A DNA stretch of 9,295 bases. Origin: Ruminococcaceae bacterium UBA6842. Its GTDB lineage: Bacteria; Bacillota; Clostridia; Oscillospirales; Acutalibacteraceae. The notes beneath the pieces were generated by a model. It was given only the letters and a program-made list of their open reading frames with translations, did no database searches and was not told the DNA's origin. Position 1 is the stretch's first letter, and every line of letters begins with the position of its first letter. The stretch is taken from NCBI GenBank assembly GCA_002451855.1, contig DKDS01000063.1, forward strand, positions 1-9,295. The letters run 5' to 3'. This document shows, one piece after another, positions 1 to 5,623 of this stretch. The translations under genes were made by a program, and so were the position numbers.

Positions 1-145
1 ATGCTGTCGCGAAAAAGACCGCCTCGCTTAAAAGTGCGTTAAGCGAGTCCTTGCCCGTTTTAAGCTTTGGTATAAGGTATGCCGCAACTATTGCAAAGTC
101 AAAGAAAAAAAGTGTTTTGTAAATATTTATAATTAGGTTCTTCAC
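1..145 (-). CDS. N-terminal fragment of an unrecognised membrane protein
   Basis: This is an open frame on the minus strand that begins with GTG at 145 and leaves the window after 48 codons. The start is supported by a GGAAGGA ribosome binding site at 158-152, six bases upstream, and by a TTGAAT-17-TATAAT promoter behind it. An in-frame alternative is not evident, because the ATG one base upstream reads straight into TGA. The peptide starts MKNLIINIYKTLFFFDF and continues with IVAAYLIPKL, so residues 10-26 form one hydrophobic, probably membrane-spanning segment. A lysine-rich stretch (KLKTGKDS) follows, and then a second hydrophobic start (AVFFATA). I do not recognise the family from this piece. 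It is transcribed divergently from znuA, with 137 bases between the two starts. This could place it near the zinc operator, but co-regulation is only inference. I am confident that it is a real gene and have no confident function. Confidence 0.6.
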   Translation of the reverse strand, partial: MKNLIINIYKTLFFFDFAIVAAYLIPKLKTGKDSLNALLSEAVFFATA

Positions 146-171
146 ATAAATTCCTTCCGGCGTTTTTTTTA

Positions 172-200
172 ATTATATAACAAACATATTATTTATTCAA
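172..200 (-). promoter_or_regulatory. Promoter of the leftward membrane-protein gene
   Basis: On the minus strand TTGAAT (200-195) and TATAAT (177-172) are separated by 17 bases. The expected start is near 165, giving a leader of about 20 nt that includes the GGAAGGA site. The -10 is perfect and the -35 has two mismatches to TTGACA. Confidence 0.55.
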
Positions 201-219
201 CTGTTTTATACGCCCCTGC

Positions 220-248
220 TTGACAAGCCGTTATAATGGGTGTATACT
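220..248 (+). promoter_or_regulatory. Promoter of the znuACB operon
   Basis: A perfect TTGACA (220-225) is followed after 17 bases by TATACT (243-248). This is a sigma-A type promoter with one mismatch in total. Transcription should start near 255, inside the palindrome at 249-271, so a protein bound there would block RNA polymerase. A TATAAT at 232-237 is not used with this -35, because the spacing would be only 6 bases. Confidence 0.8.
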
Positions 249-271
249 AATTTGCAAATGATTTGCAAATT
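249..271. promoter_or_regulatory. Probable Zur (Fur-family) operator of znuACB
   Basis: Two copies of ATTTGCAAAT (250-259 and 261-270) flank a single central G at 260. With A249 and T271 the whole is an 11-1-11 perfect inverted repeat, and each half is itself palindromic. The single-base centre and the TGnAAATGATTTnCA-like core match the geometry of Fur-family boxes. They resemble in particular Gram-positive Zur boxes controlling zinc uptake. The site begins right after the -10 box and covers the expected start site, which suits repression when zinc is plentiful. The assignment to Zur is inference from the regulated operon. A MntR-type or other metalloregulator is the alternative. Confidence 0.7.
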
Positions 272-282
272 CGGAGTAATGT

Positions 283-1242
283 ATGATGAAAAAAATTACG
301 GCGCTGTTTACGGCGTTGCTTACAGCCGTATTATTTTCGGGATGCGGCAATTATAATATTAAAAAATCGGACAGGCTTAATGCCGTGTGTACGGTTTTTC
401 CTATTTATGACTGGACCCGTGAAATTGCGGGGGAGACCGCCGATATTACGCTGCTTTTGGAAAACGGCACGGATATGCACAGCTATCAGCCGTCTGCGGA
501 TGATTTTATTAAAATCGCCTCTGCGGATATTCTTATATACATTGGCGGAGAATCAGACAAATGGGTAAAGGAAGCGTGTCTGCGCTCGCCGAATAAGGAT
601 AGAACGGAGATTAATTTAATTGATTTGCTCGGTACTGCTGCGATAAGCGAGGAACACGAAGAAGAGCATCACGGTAATCACGAGGATGAATATGACGAGC
701 ATATCTGGCTTTCGCTTAAAAACGCCGCAAAGCTGACAAATAAAATCAGCGAGATATTTTGCGAAAAGGATGCTGAGAATAAAGAGGTATACGGCAAAAA
801 TGCTGAGCTGTATATAAAAGAGCTTTACGAGCTTGACAGGGAATACGAAAGCATAAGCGAAGCGGCATCGGTAAAATCCCTTATTTTTGCGGATAGGTTC
901 CCGTTTGCCTATTTACTGTGTGATTACGGAATTTCGTATACGGCGGCGTTTCCCGGTTGCTCCGCCGAAACAGAAGCAAGCTTTGAAACAGTGACACGGC
1001 TTGCAAAAAAGGCGGATGAGACGGGTGCCCGTTATATTTTTACAACAGAAAGTCCTCAGCCGCTTGTGGCGGAGACCGTAATAAAAAATACCGATAGCAA
1101 AAATCAGCGCATTTTATCGCTTGACAGTATGCAGTCGGTAACAAAAAAGAGAATTGACGGCGGCGAGACCTATCTCTCGATAGCAAAAAACAATCTTATT
1201 AACTTTAAAAAGGGACTTGACAATGATGGAAATGCTTATTAA
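283..1242 (+). CDS. znuA: Zinc ABC transporter substrate-binding lipoprotein (ZnuA/AdcA family)
   Basis: This is the extracellular zinc-capturing component of the ABC importer encoded with the next two genes, 319 aa. Residues 1-20 are a lipoprotein signal peptide ending in LFSGC, so Cys21 would be lipidated and anchor the protein to the membrane. A cluster A-1 metal-binding fold is indicated by DMHSYQP (His66) and DEHIWLS (His140), the usual first two metal ligands. Between them lies a His/Glu-rich loop at about 123-140, as is typical of zinc rather than manganese binders. The usual third histidine region reads FADRFPFAYLL (202-212), with no His. This matches a clostridial variant of the family that continues AAFPGCSAETE (221-231). 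Asp281 is a candidate further ligand. GGAG at 273-276 serves the ATG at 283 or the adjacent ATG at 286. The last 20 bases overlap znuC. The family is certain; zinc is preferred from the His-rich loop and the operator. Confidence 0.9.
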   Translation: MMKKITALFTALLTAVLFSGCGNYNIKKSDRLNAVCTVFPIYDWTREIAGETADITLLLENGTDMHSYQPSADDFIKIASADILIYIGGESDKWVKEACLRSPNKDRTEINLIDLLGTAAISEEHEEEHHGNHEDEYDEHIWLSLKNAAKLTNKISEIFCEKDAENKEVYGKNAELYIKELYELDREYESISEAASVKSLIFADRFPFAYLLCDYGISYTAAFPGCSAETEASFETVTRLAKKADETGARYIFTTESPQPLVAETVIKNTDSKNQRILSLDSMQSVTKKRIDGGETYLSIAKNNLINFKKGLDNDGNAY

Positions 1243-1909
1243 AGCCGATAATGTTTCCTTAGGGTACGACGGAAAAACGGTTGCCGAGGGAATAAGTTTC
1301 GAGGTGTCCCGAGGCGATTACCTGTGCGTGGTAGGGGAAAACGGTTCGGGTAAATCAACGCTTATTAAAGCGCTCACGGGAATTAATCCGCCGCTTTCTG
1401 GCAGTATTGAAAAAAGCCCGAAGCTTAAAGACGGGGGAATAGGCTATTTGCCGCAGCAGACCGATTTACAGCGTGATTTTCCCGCAAGCGTAAAGGAAAT
1501 TGTGCTTTCGGGGTGTCTGAAATCGGGCAAGTTCAAACCTTTTTACACTAAAAGCGACCGTAAGACCGCAAGCGAGAATATGGAAAAAATGGGTATTAAA
1601 AGCCTTGAAAGCAAGTGCTTCCGTGAGCTTTCGGGCGGACAGCGGCAGAGGGTATTGCTTGCAAGGGCGCTATGCGCCGGCAGAGAGCTGCTTATACTTG
1701 ACGAGCCGGTTTCGGGGCTTGATACTTTAGCCGAAAAAGAAATGTATTCGGTTATAAAGGAGCTTAACGGAGAGGGAATTGCCGTAATAATGATAACACA
1801 CGATATTAAGGCGGCTGAAAAATACGCCGATAAATTTCTTGTTATCGGCAAGGAAGTCTTTTACGGGACCCGAGAGGAATTTATAAAAAAACAAACGGGG
1901 GAGAATTAA
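1223..1909 (+). CDS. znuC: Zinc ABC transporter ATP-binding protein
   Basis: This is the cytoplasmic ATPase that powers zinc import through ZnuB, 228 aa. All nucleotide-binding motifs are intact: Walker A GENGSGKST (38-46), Q-loop glutamine in YLPQQ (about 78), signature LSGGQ (136-140), Walker B LLILDE (156-161) and the switch histidine in ITHD (193). The length is ordinary for the family. The start was placed at the ATG at 1223 because AGGGA at 1211-1215 lies seven bases upstream. A TTG at 1217 and ATGs at 1226 and 1232 are in frame and cannot be excluded. The gene overlaps znuA by 20 bases and stops two bases before znuB, so the three are translated from one message. By sequence alone a manganese transporter ATPase would look similar, so the zinc assignment comes from znuA and the operator. 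Confidence 0.9.
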   Translation: MMEMLIKADNVSLGYDGKTVAEGISFEVSRGDYLCVVGENGSGKSTLIKALTGINPPLSGSIEKSPKLKDGGIGYLPQQTDLQRDFPASVKEIVLSGCLKSGKFKPFYTKSDRKTASENMEKMGIKSLESKCFRELSGGQRQRVLLARALCAGRELLILDEPVSGLDTLAEKEMYSVIKELNGEGIAVIMITHDIKAAEKYADKFLVIGKEVFYGTREEFIKKQTGEN

Positions 1910-1911
1910 CA

Positions 1912-2754
1912 GTGGAGGATTTGATTATAAAGCTGCAATTTTATTTTCAGTACCCGTTTGTTCGGTATGCTATGATAGTGGGGGTGCTTATAGCGCTTTG
2001 CTCATCGCTTTTGGGCGTTATACTTGTGCTTAAACGGTTTTCGTTTATCGGCGACGGGCTTTCCCATGTTGCGTTCGGCGGAATAGCCATAGCCTCTGTT
2101 CTCGGAATTTCGAATAATATGGCGGTCGTTCTGCCTGTTACGGTTTTAAGCGCGGTTTTGCTTTTAAGAACGGGGAAAAACACAAAAATAAAGGGGGACG
2201 CCGCAATAGCGATGATTTCGGTCGGCTCGCTTGCAATAGGCTACCTGCTTATGAATGTTTTTTCTTCATCACCCAATGTTTCGGGGGATGTGTGCAGTAC
2301 GCTTTTCGGCTCGACCTCGATACTTACGCTCTCAAGGCTTGAGGTTTTGCTTTGCGTAATACTTTCGGTAACGGTTGTAACGCTGTTTGCGGTTTTTTAT
2401 AACAGAATATTCGCCGTAACCTTTGATGAGGATTTCGCACAGGCGTCCGGCTTAAAGGCGGAGGCTTACAATCTTCTCATAGCGGTGGTTACGGCGGTTA
2501 TTATTGTGCTTGCAATGAACCTTGTGGGTTCCTTGCTTATATCCGCGCTTGTTATTTTCCCCGCAATATCGGCAATGCGTATTTTCAAAAGCTTTTTGCC
2601 TGTCGTATGCTTTTCGGCGGCAATTTCGGTGCTTTGCGCCGCACTGGGAATACTTATTTCCGTGCTTGCGGGAACACCCGTAGGCTCAACGATAGTTGCG
2701 GCGGATCTGGCGGCTTTTCTTGTATGCTGTATCGTTGGCAGGTTAAAGCGCTGA
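1912..2754 (+). CDS. znuB: Zinc ABC transporter permease
   Basis: This is the membrane channel of the zinc importer, a member of the ABC-3 permease family, 280 aa. It is hydrophobic throughout, with about eight or nine predicted membrane segments. The cytoplasmic motif FSFIGDGLSHVAFGG (43-57), which is characteristic of Znu/Mnt/Adc permeases, is intact. So is FDEDFAQASG (171-180), the conserved loop that usually reads FDPEFARxxG. The start is GTG at 1912, chosen because GGGGGAGA at 1897-1904 is seven bases upstream. It lies two bases after the znuC stop, which indicates translational coupling. The gene ends the operon and meets the convergent ruvX gene after a gap of only five bases. No separate metalloregulator gene follows, so any Zur must be encoded elsewhere. 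Confidence 0.9.
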   Translation: MEDLIIKLQFYFQYPFVRYAMIVGVLIALCSSLLGVILVLKRFSFIGDGLSHVAFGGIAIASVLGISNNMAVVLPVTVLSAVLLLRTGKNTKIKGDAAIAMISVGSLAIGYLLMNVFSSSPNVSGDVCSTLFGSTSILTLSRLEVLLCVILSVTVVTLFAVFYNRIFAVTFDEDFAQASGLKAEAYNLLIAVVTAVIIVLAMNLVGSLLISALVIFPAISAMRIFKSFLPVVCFSAAISVLCAALGILISVLAGTPVGSTIVAADLAAFLVCCIVGRLKR

Positions 2755-2774
2755 ATGCTTTATTCGGTTTTTTT
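2745..2774 (+). terminator. Weak candidate terminator over the znuB stop codon
   Basis: AAAGC (2745-2749) can pair with GCTTT (2757-2761), and a run of seven T follows at 2768-2774. The stem is only five pairs and the T run begins six bases after it, so this is a poor intrinsic terminator. It is listed because it is the only candidate at the convergent junction. It would place the end of the znu message inside the 3' end of ruvX. Confidence 0.25.
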
Positions 2775-3185
2775 GTTTTTTCTGTAAGCGAGGTAATCCT
2801 CAAGAATTATAACGGCGGCTACGGCGTCTATAATGCTTTTGCGCTTTTTACCTCTTGTATCGGTATAATTAAGCGCTGTGTGGGCGGAAACGGTAGTACA
2901 GCGTTCGTCCCACATAACAACGCTCTTTCCGCTTTTTTCTTTTATCATATCGGCAATTTCCGCGCACTCACAGGCTCTGCTTCCGGCAGAGCCGTCCATA
3001 TTTTTAGGGTATCCCACTACTATAAGACCTGCTGAATACTCCTCGGCGCAGCCGCATATTTTTTCAACAAGTCTTTCGGTTAAATACTCATTAATAACGC
3101 ATTTCGGAAAGGCAAAGCTTTCACTTGCGTCCGATACCGCAATTCCGGTTCTGGCTTTACCGAGGTCAACTGACATTATAATCAT
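2760..3185 (-). CDS. ruvX: RuvX/YqgF family RNase H-fold nuclease (putative Holliday junction resolvase)
   Basis: This is a 141 aa protein of the YqgF family, the usual length. Members have an RNase H-like fold and are implicated in Holliday junction resolution and in pre-16S rRNA 5'-end maturation. The fold's signatures are present in order: SVDLGKARTGIAVSD (5-19, catalytic Asp7), VVGYPKNMDGS (56-66), WDERCTTVSAH (92-102, Glu94) and IDAVAAVIILEDYL (119-132, Asp120). The three acidic residues expected for metal-dependent catalysis are therefore intact. The ATG at 3185 is chosen because GGAG lies seven bases upstream. The MSVDLG methionine three codons later is an alternative. The start overlaps the stop of the upstream phosphatase gene in an ATGA, so the two are co-transcribed and probably translationally coupled. 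It has no promoter of its own. Confidence 0.9.
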   Translation of the reverse strand: MIIMSVDLGKARTGIAVSDASESFAFPKCVINEYLTERLVEKICGCAEEYSAGLIVVGYPKNMDGSAGSRACECAEIADMIKEKSGKSVVMWDERCTTVSAHTALNYTDTRGKKRKSIIDAVAAVIILEDYLAYRKNKKTE

Positions 3186-3850
3186 TTTTTCTCTCCGCCC
3201 ATAAATGAGGATAGTCTGCTCCTTTGAGGAATAAGCTCGGCAGGAAGATGCGAGACATCGTTAAAGAAAACTACCTCGGGGGTAAAGCTGTCGTCAAATC
3301 TTATAAGCGATACGGCTGTGTTTTCACTCCACGGCGTTTTTGAAAGCTTTTTAATATCTCCGTTTAAAAGGCGGCACATAAGGCACCTTGTAACGCCGCC
3401 GTGTGTGGCGCAGGCAACGGTTTTGCCCTTGTTTTCCTTTGCTGTTTTAAGTACGGTGTTCCAAATGCGGTCGTATGCGTCGCGCATCCTTTCACCGCCC
3501 TCGGGCGCAAAATCCTCGGGGTGATTGTCCCATGTGTCGGCAAGACCGGGAATGGAACGGAAGGTCTCCAAAAACGGCTTACCCTCAACTATTCCGCCGT
3601 TTAATTCTCGCAGTCCCGGCTCGCAGATAAGTTCAATGTTTCTTCCGCCTATCACGGCAAGGGCGGTTTTTTTCGCTCTTATAAGAGGGCTGGTATAGAC
3701 TTTATCAAGCTTTATATCGGCAAACCTGCGCTTTAAATATTCGAGCTGTTCGGCGCCCGTTTCGCTTATATCAAGGTCCGACGCACCCTGAAAAATCCGT
3801 TTGACATTGCCTATCGCCTCGCAATGCCTTACTATATAAATTTCTGTCAT
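3182..3850 (-). CDS. Histidine phosphatase superfamily protein (phosphoglycerate mutase-like)
   Basis: This is a 222 aa branch-1 histidine phosphatase, a family that removes phosphate through a phospho-histidine intermediate. The catalytic core is complete: RHCEAIGN (Arg8, His9), YTSPLIRAKKTA (52-63, Arg58), LRELNGGIVEG (80-90, Glu82) and THGG (149-152, His150). The canonical RHG is RHC here, which does not alter the catalytic pair. The substrate cannot be told; cobalamin-pathway phosphatase, sugar-phosphate phosphatase and GpmB-like roles are all possible. The start at 3850 is preferred over a frame reaching 3985 for two reasons. A TTGCCT-17-TATAAT promoter ends at 3867, so transcripts begin near 3860. 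The family's N-terminus (MTEIYIVRHC) also begins exactly there, with GGTGAT just upstream. The stop overlaps the ruvX start by four bases. Confidence 0.88.
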   Translation of the reverse strand: MTEIYIVRHCEAIGNVKRIFQGASDLDISETGAEQLEYLKRRFADIKLDKVYTSPLIRAKKTALAVIGGRNIELICEPGLRELNGGIVEGKPFLETFRSIPGLADTWDNHPEDFAPEGGERMRDAYDRIWNTVLKTAKENKGKTVACATHGGVTRCLMCRLLNGDIKKLSKTPWSENTAVSLIRFDDSFTPEVVFFNDVSHLPAELIPQRSRLSSFMGGEKK

Positions 3851-3866
3851 TGATATCACCGCAAAA

Positions 3867-3895
3867 ATTATAACACGCTTGCATAAAAAAGGCAA
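3867..3895 (-). promoter_or_regulatory. Promoter of the histidine phosphatase-ruvX operon
   Basis: On the minus strand TTGCCT (3895-3890) and TATAAT (3872-3867) are separated by 17 bases. The expected start near 3860 gives a leader of only about ten bases, with the GGTGAT ribosome binding site at its very 5' end. It sits back to back with the mgtE promoter, with 29 bases between the two -35 boxes. Confidence 0.65.
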
Positions 3896-3924
3896 GGCGG
3901 GACTTAACTGTATTTTTTTGTCGG

Positions 3925-3953
3925 TTGACAAAACTCTCCGAAACGGGTATAAT
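3925..3953 (+). promoter_or_regulatory. Consensus promoter of mgtE
   Basis: A perfect TTGACA (3925-3930), a 17 base spacer and a perfect TATAAT (3948-3953) form a full-consensus sigma-A promoter. The start is expected near 3960, about 138 bases before the mgtE start codon. Such a strong promoter ahead of a transporter gene suggests that control is exerted after initiation, in the leader. Confidence 0.88.
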
Positions 3954-3959
3954 AGACAG

Positions 3960-4097
3960 AGCAAATACACAGCATAAAAAAGCAAGCTTTAAGTCTCGTT
4001 GCAGTGAAAGCAAAGGGTTCTCCCGTTACTTCAGTCAAAGACCTTTTAATTTCCTAAAACGGGCTTTTTTTATGCGAATCGCAAAGGGGGATTTTTT
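3960..4097 (+). promoter_or_regulatory. Structured 5' leader of mgtE, candidate riboswitch or attenuator
   Basis: The leader of about 138 nt holds several helices, some mutually exclusive. 3972-3981 (GCATAAAAAA) can pair with 4066-4075 over ten continuous pairs and close the whole leader. 3991-3996 can pair with 4039-4045 (one bulge). TTGC 3999-4002 pairs with GCAA 4010-4013, and GGG 4015-4017 with CCC 4022-4024. The alternative helix CCCGTT 4022-4027 / AACGGG 4058-4063, followed by seven T, competes with the last of these. Magnesium transporter genes in Firmicutes often carry an M-box riboswitch, but I see none of its hallmark sequence here. The mgtE ribosome binding site (GGGGG, 4086-4090) lies downstream of the T run. 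All pairings are read by eye without energy calculation. Confidence 0.5.
4022..4071 (+). terminator. Candidate attenuator in the mgtE leader
   Basis: CCCGTT (4022-4027) pairs with AACGGG (4058-4063), which is followed by C and seven T (4065-4071), ahead of mgtE. The loop is about 30 nt, large for an intrinsic terminator, and it lowers confidence. Its position between a consensus promoter and the start codon is what argues for conditional termination. Confidence 0.45.
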
Positions 4098-5459
4098 GTG
4101 AATGAAGAAATTTTACAGCTAATCGAGGAAAAGAAATATGCCCGATTGCGAGAATTGCTTTCAGAAATGAACCCTGCGGATATTGCGCAGATTTTGACCG
4201 ACGCGCCCGAGCGTGAGCTGCCGGTTGTATTCCGTATACTGCCTAAAGAGCTTGCGGCGGAGGTATTTGTTGAAATGGATACCGAAATGCAGCAGCTTCT
4301 TATAGAGGCGTTCAGCGACACCGAGCTTCGTGAGGTAATGGATGAGCTGTTTATGGACGATACGGTTGATATTATCGACGAAATGCCTGCTACGGTTGCG
4401 AAAAGAATACTGAAGCAGACAGACCCTAAGACCCGTAAGATGATAAATCAGCTTTTGGCATACCCTGACGACAGTGCCGGAAGCATTATGACCACGGAGT
4501 ATATAGACCTTAAAAGGGATATGACCGTGGAGCAGGCTTTTGATAAAATAAGACGGATCGGGCTTGATACCGAGACTATATATACCTGCTATGTTACCGA
4601 CGCCAGCCGTCATCTTCTCGGTATAGTTTCGGTAAAGGATCTGCTTTTAAACGAAAAGACCTGTGTTATAGGCGATATAATGGACGAAAACATTATATAT
4701 GCCAACACGCTTGACGATAAGGAAGAGGTTGCCGGTCAATTCGAGAAATACGATCTTATGGCACTGCCTGTTGTCGATAAGGAAAACCGCCTTGTAGGTA
4801 TAGTCACGGTTGACGACGCTATCGATGTTATCCAAGAGGAAGCAACCGAGGATATTGAGAAAATGGCGGCTATACTTCCGTCGGACAAAACATATTTCAG
4901 GACGAGTGTTTTTTCAACCTTTAAAGCCCGTATACCGTGGCTAATGCTTCTTATGATTTCCGCAACATTTACGGGTGCTATTATTTCAAGCTTTGAAGAA
5001 AAGCTGACCGTTTTGCCGGCGCTTATCGCTTTTATTCCTATGCTTATGGATACGGGCGGAAATTCGGGAAGCCAGTCCTCCGTAACGATTATCCGCAGTA
5101 TTTCCCTCGGTGATATTCAGTTTAAGGATATAGGCAGGGTTATGTGGAAAGAGCTGAGGGTCGCCCTTTGCTGCAGTATTACGCTTGCCGCGATAAACTT
5201 TATAAAAATGTGGCTTGTGGATTATCTGCTCTTCCACACTTTTGACCCCGGAAAGCAGTTTGCGGAAATAGCGGTTGTCTGTCTCACCCTGTTCTTTACG
5301 GTAATTGTGGCAAAGCTTATAGGGTGCGTACTGCCGATAATCGCAAAAAAGATAGGCTTTGACCCCGCGGTAATGGCAAGTCCGTTTATAACCACCATTG
5401 TGGACGCTATTTCACTGTTTATATACTTCAATATAGCCATTGTTGTGCTTAAAATTTAA
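4098..5459 (+). CDS. mgtE: Magnesium transporter MgtE
   Basis: This is a Mg2+ channel/transporter of the MgtE (SLC41-related) family, 453 aa, full length. Residues 1 to about 127 form the acidic helical N domain, including the DDTVDIIDEMP region (87-97). Two CBS domains follow at about 133-185 and 195-247, together forming the magnesium-sensing gate. From about residue 280 to the end come five membrane helices, starting IPWLMLLMISATF. The pore signature PMLMDTGGNSGSQS (314-327) is present. The last-but-one helix has DPAVMASPF and ITTIVDAISL, whose Asp436 corresponds to the pore aspartate of characterised MgtE. The start is GTG at 4098, seven bases after GGGGG (4086-4090). It has its own strong promoter and a structured leader, and no clear terminator follows before the tRNA promoter. 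Family members can also carry Co2+, but Mg2+ is the usual substrate. Confidence 0.93.
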   Translation: MNEEILQLIEEKKYARLRELLSEMNPADIAQILTDAPERELPVVFRILPKELAAEVFVEMDTEMQQLLIEAFSDTELREVMDELFMDDTVDIIDEMPATVAKRILKQTDPKTRKMINQLLAYPDDSAGSIMTTEYIDLKRDMTVEQAFDKIRRIGLDTETIYTCYVTDASRHLLGIVSVKDLLLNEKTCVIGDIMDENIIYANTLDDKEEVAGQFEKYDLMALPVVDKENRLVGIVTVDDAIDVIQEEATEDIEKMAAILPSDKTYFRTSVFSTFKARIPWLMLLMISATFTGAIISSFEEKLTVLPALIAFIPMLMDTGGNSGSQSSVTIIRSISLGDIQFKDIGRVMWKELRVALCCSITLAAINFIKMWLVDYLLFHTFDPGKQFAEIAVVCLTLFFTVIVAKLIGCVLPIIAKKIGFDPAVMASPFITTIVDAISLFIYFNIAIVVLKI

Positions 5460-5463
5460 AATT

Positions 5464-5498
5464 CGGCAAAAAAATTAAAAAAAGTCTTGATTTTGCCG
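5464..5498. repeat. Inverted repeat between mgtE and the tRNA promoter
   Basis: CGGCAAAA (5464-5471) is repeated inverted as TTTTGCCG (5491-5498) around a 19 base A-rich loop. It starts four bases after the mgtE stop, and its right arm overlaps the tRNA -35 box (5487-5492). No T run follows on the plus strand, so it is not a standard terminator. It could be a 3'-end stabilising hairpin for mgtE or a protein site on the tRNA promoter. Function unknown. Confidence 0.4.
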
Positions 5499-5515
5499 AT
5501 GTAATGTGATATTAT
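5487..5515 (+). promoter_or_regulatory. Promoter of tRNA-Arg
   Basis: TTGATT (5487-5492), 17 bases, then TATTAT (5510-5515), with TG at 5507-5508 making an extended -10 element. The start is expected near 5522, about 24 bases before the mature tRNA. Confidence 0.65.
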
Positions 5516-5521
5516 ACTATG

Positions 5522-5541
5522 GCGGTCTTAAAAAAGACCGC
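5522..5541 (+). repeat. Perfect hairpin at the 5' end of the tRNA-Arg precursor
   Basis: GCGGTCTT (5522-5529), an AAAA loop and AAGACCGC (5534-5541) form an eight-pair perfect hairpin. It begins where transcription is predicted to start and ends four bases before the mature tRNA. No T run follows, so it is not a terminator. It may protect the precursor's 5' end or affect RNase P access; both are inference. Confidence 0.6.
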
Positions 5542-5545
5542 AGAT

Positions 5546-5622
5546 GCGCTGATAGCTCAGCTGGATAGAGCGTCTGGCTACGGACCAGAAGGTCGGGAGT
5601 TCGAATCTTCTTCAGCGCGCCA
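5546..5622 (+). tRNA. tRNA-Arg, anticodon ACG
   Basis: The cloverleaf is complete. The acceptor stem is GCGCTGA (5546-5552) with TCAGCGC (5612-5618), discriminator G5619, and encoded CCA (5620-5622). The D stem is GCTC/GAGC. The anticodon stem TCTGG/CCAGA encloses the loop CTACGGA (5578-5584), giving anticodon ACG at 5580-5582. The T stem GGGAG/CTTCT (5595-5599 / 5607-5611, two G-U pairs) holds the TTCGAAT loop. The anticodon's A34 would be deaminated to inosine by TadA to read CGU, CGC and CGA arginine codons. The gene stands alone, with its own promoter and terminator. Confidence 0.95.
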
Positions 5623-5623
5623 G

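Noticed and set aside
2607..3035. Plus-strand frame across the znuB end and into ruvX
   Set aside because: It is a shadow of two genes with strong family matches in other frames; it has no start signal.
3851..3985. 45-residue N-terminal extension of the histidine phosphatase
   Set aside because: The predicted promoter and start site fall inside it, and the family's first strand begins at the methionine at 3850.
3960..4097. T-box, fluoride, c-di-GMP, ykkC or yybP-ykoY riboswitch in the mgtE leader
   Set aside because: I looked for their conserved cores (such as the T-box sequence or the GEMM core) and saw none.
4072..4101. A nine-codon reading frame (starting MRIAKGDFL) in the mgtE leader whose TGA overlaps the mgtE GTG
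   Set aside because: No ribosome binding site precedes its ATG, which follows the T run directly, and the GGGGG site that serves mgtE lies inside it. Treated as chance.
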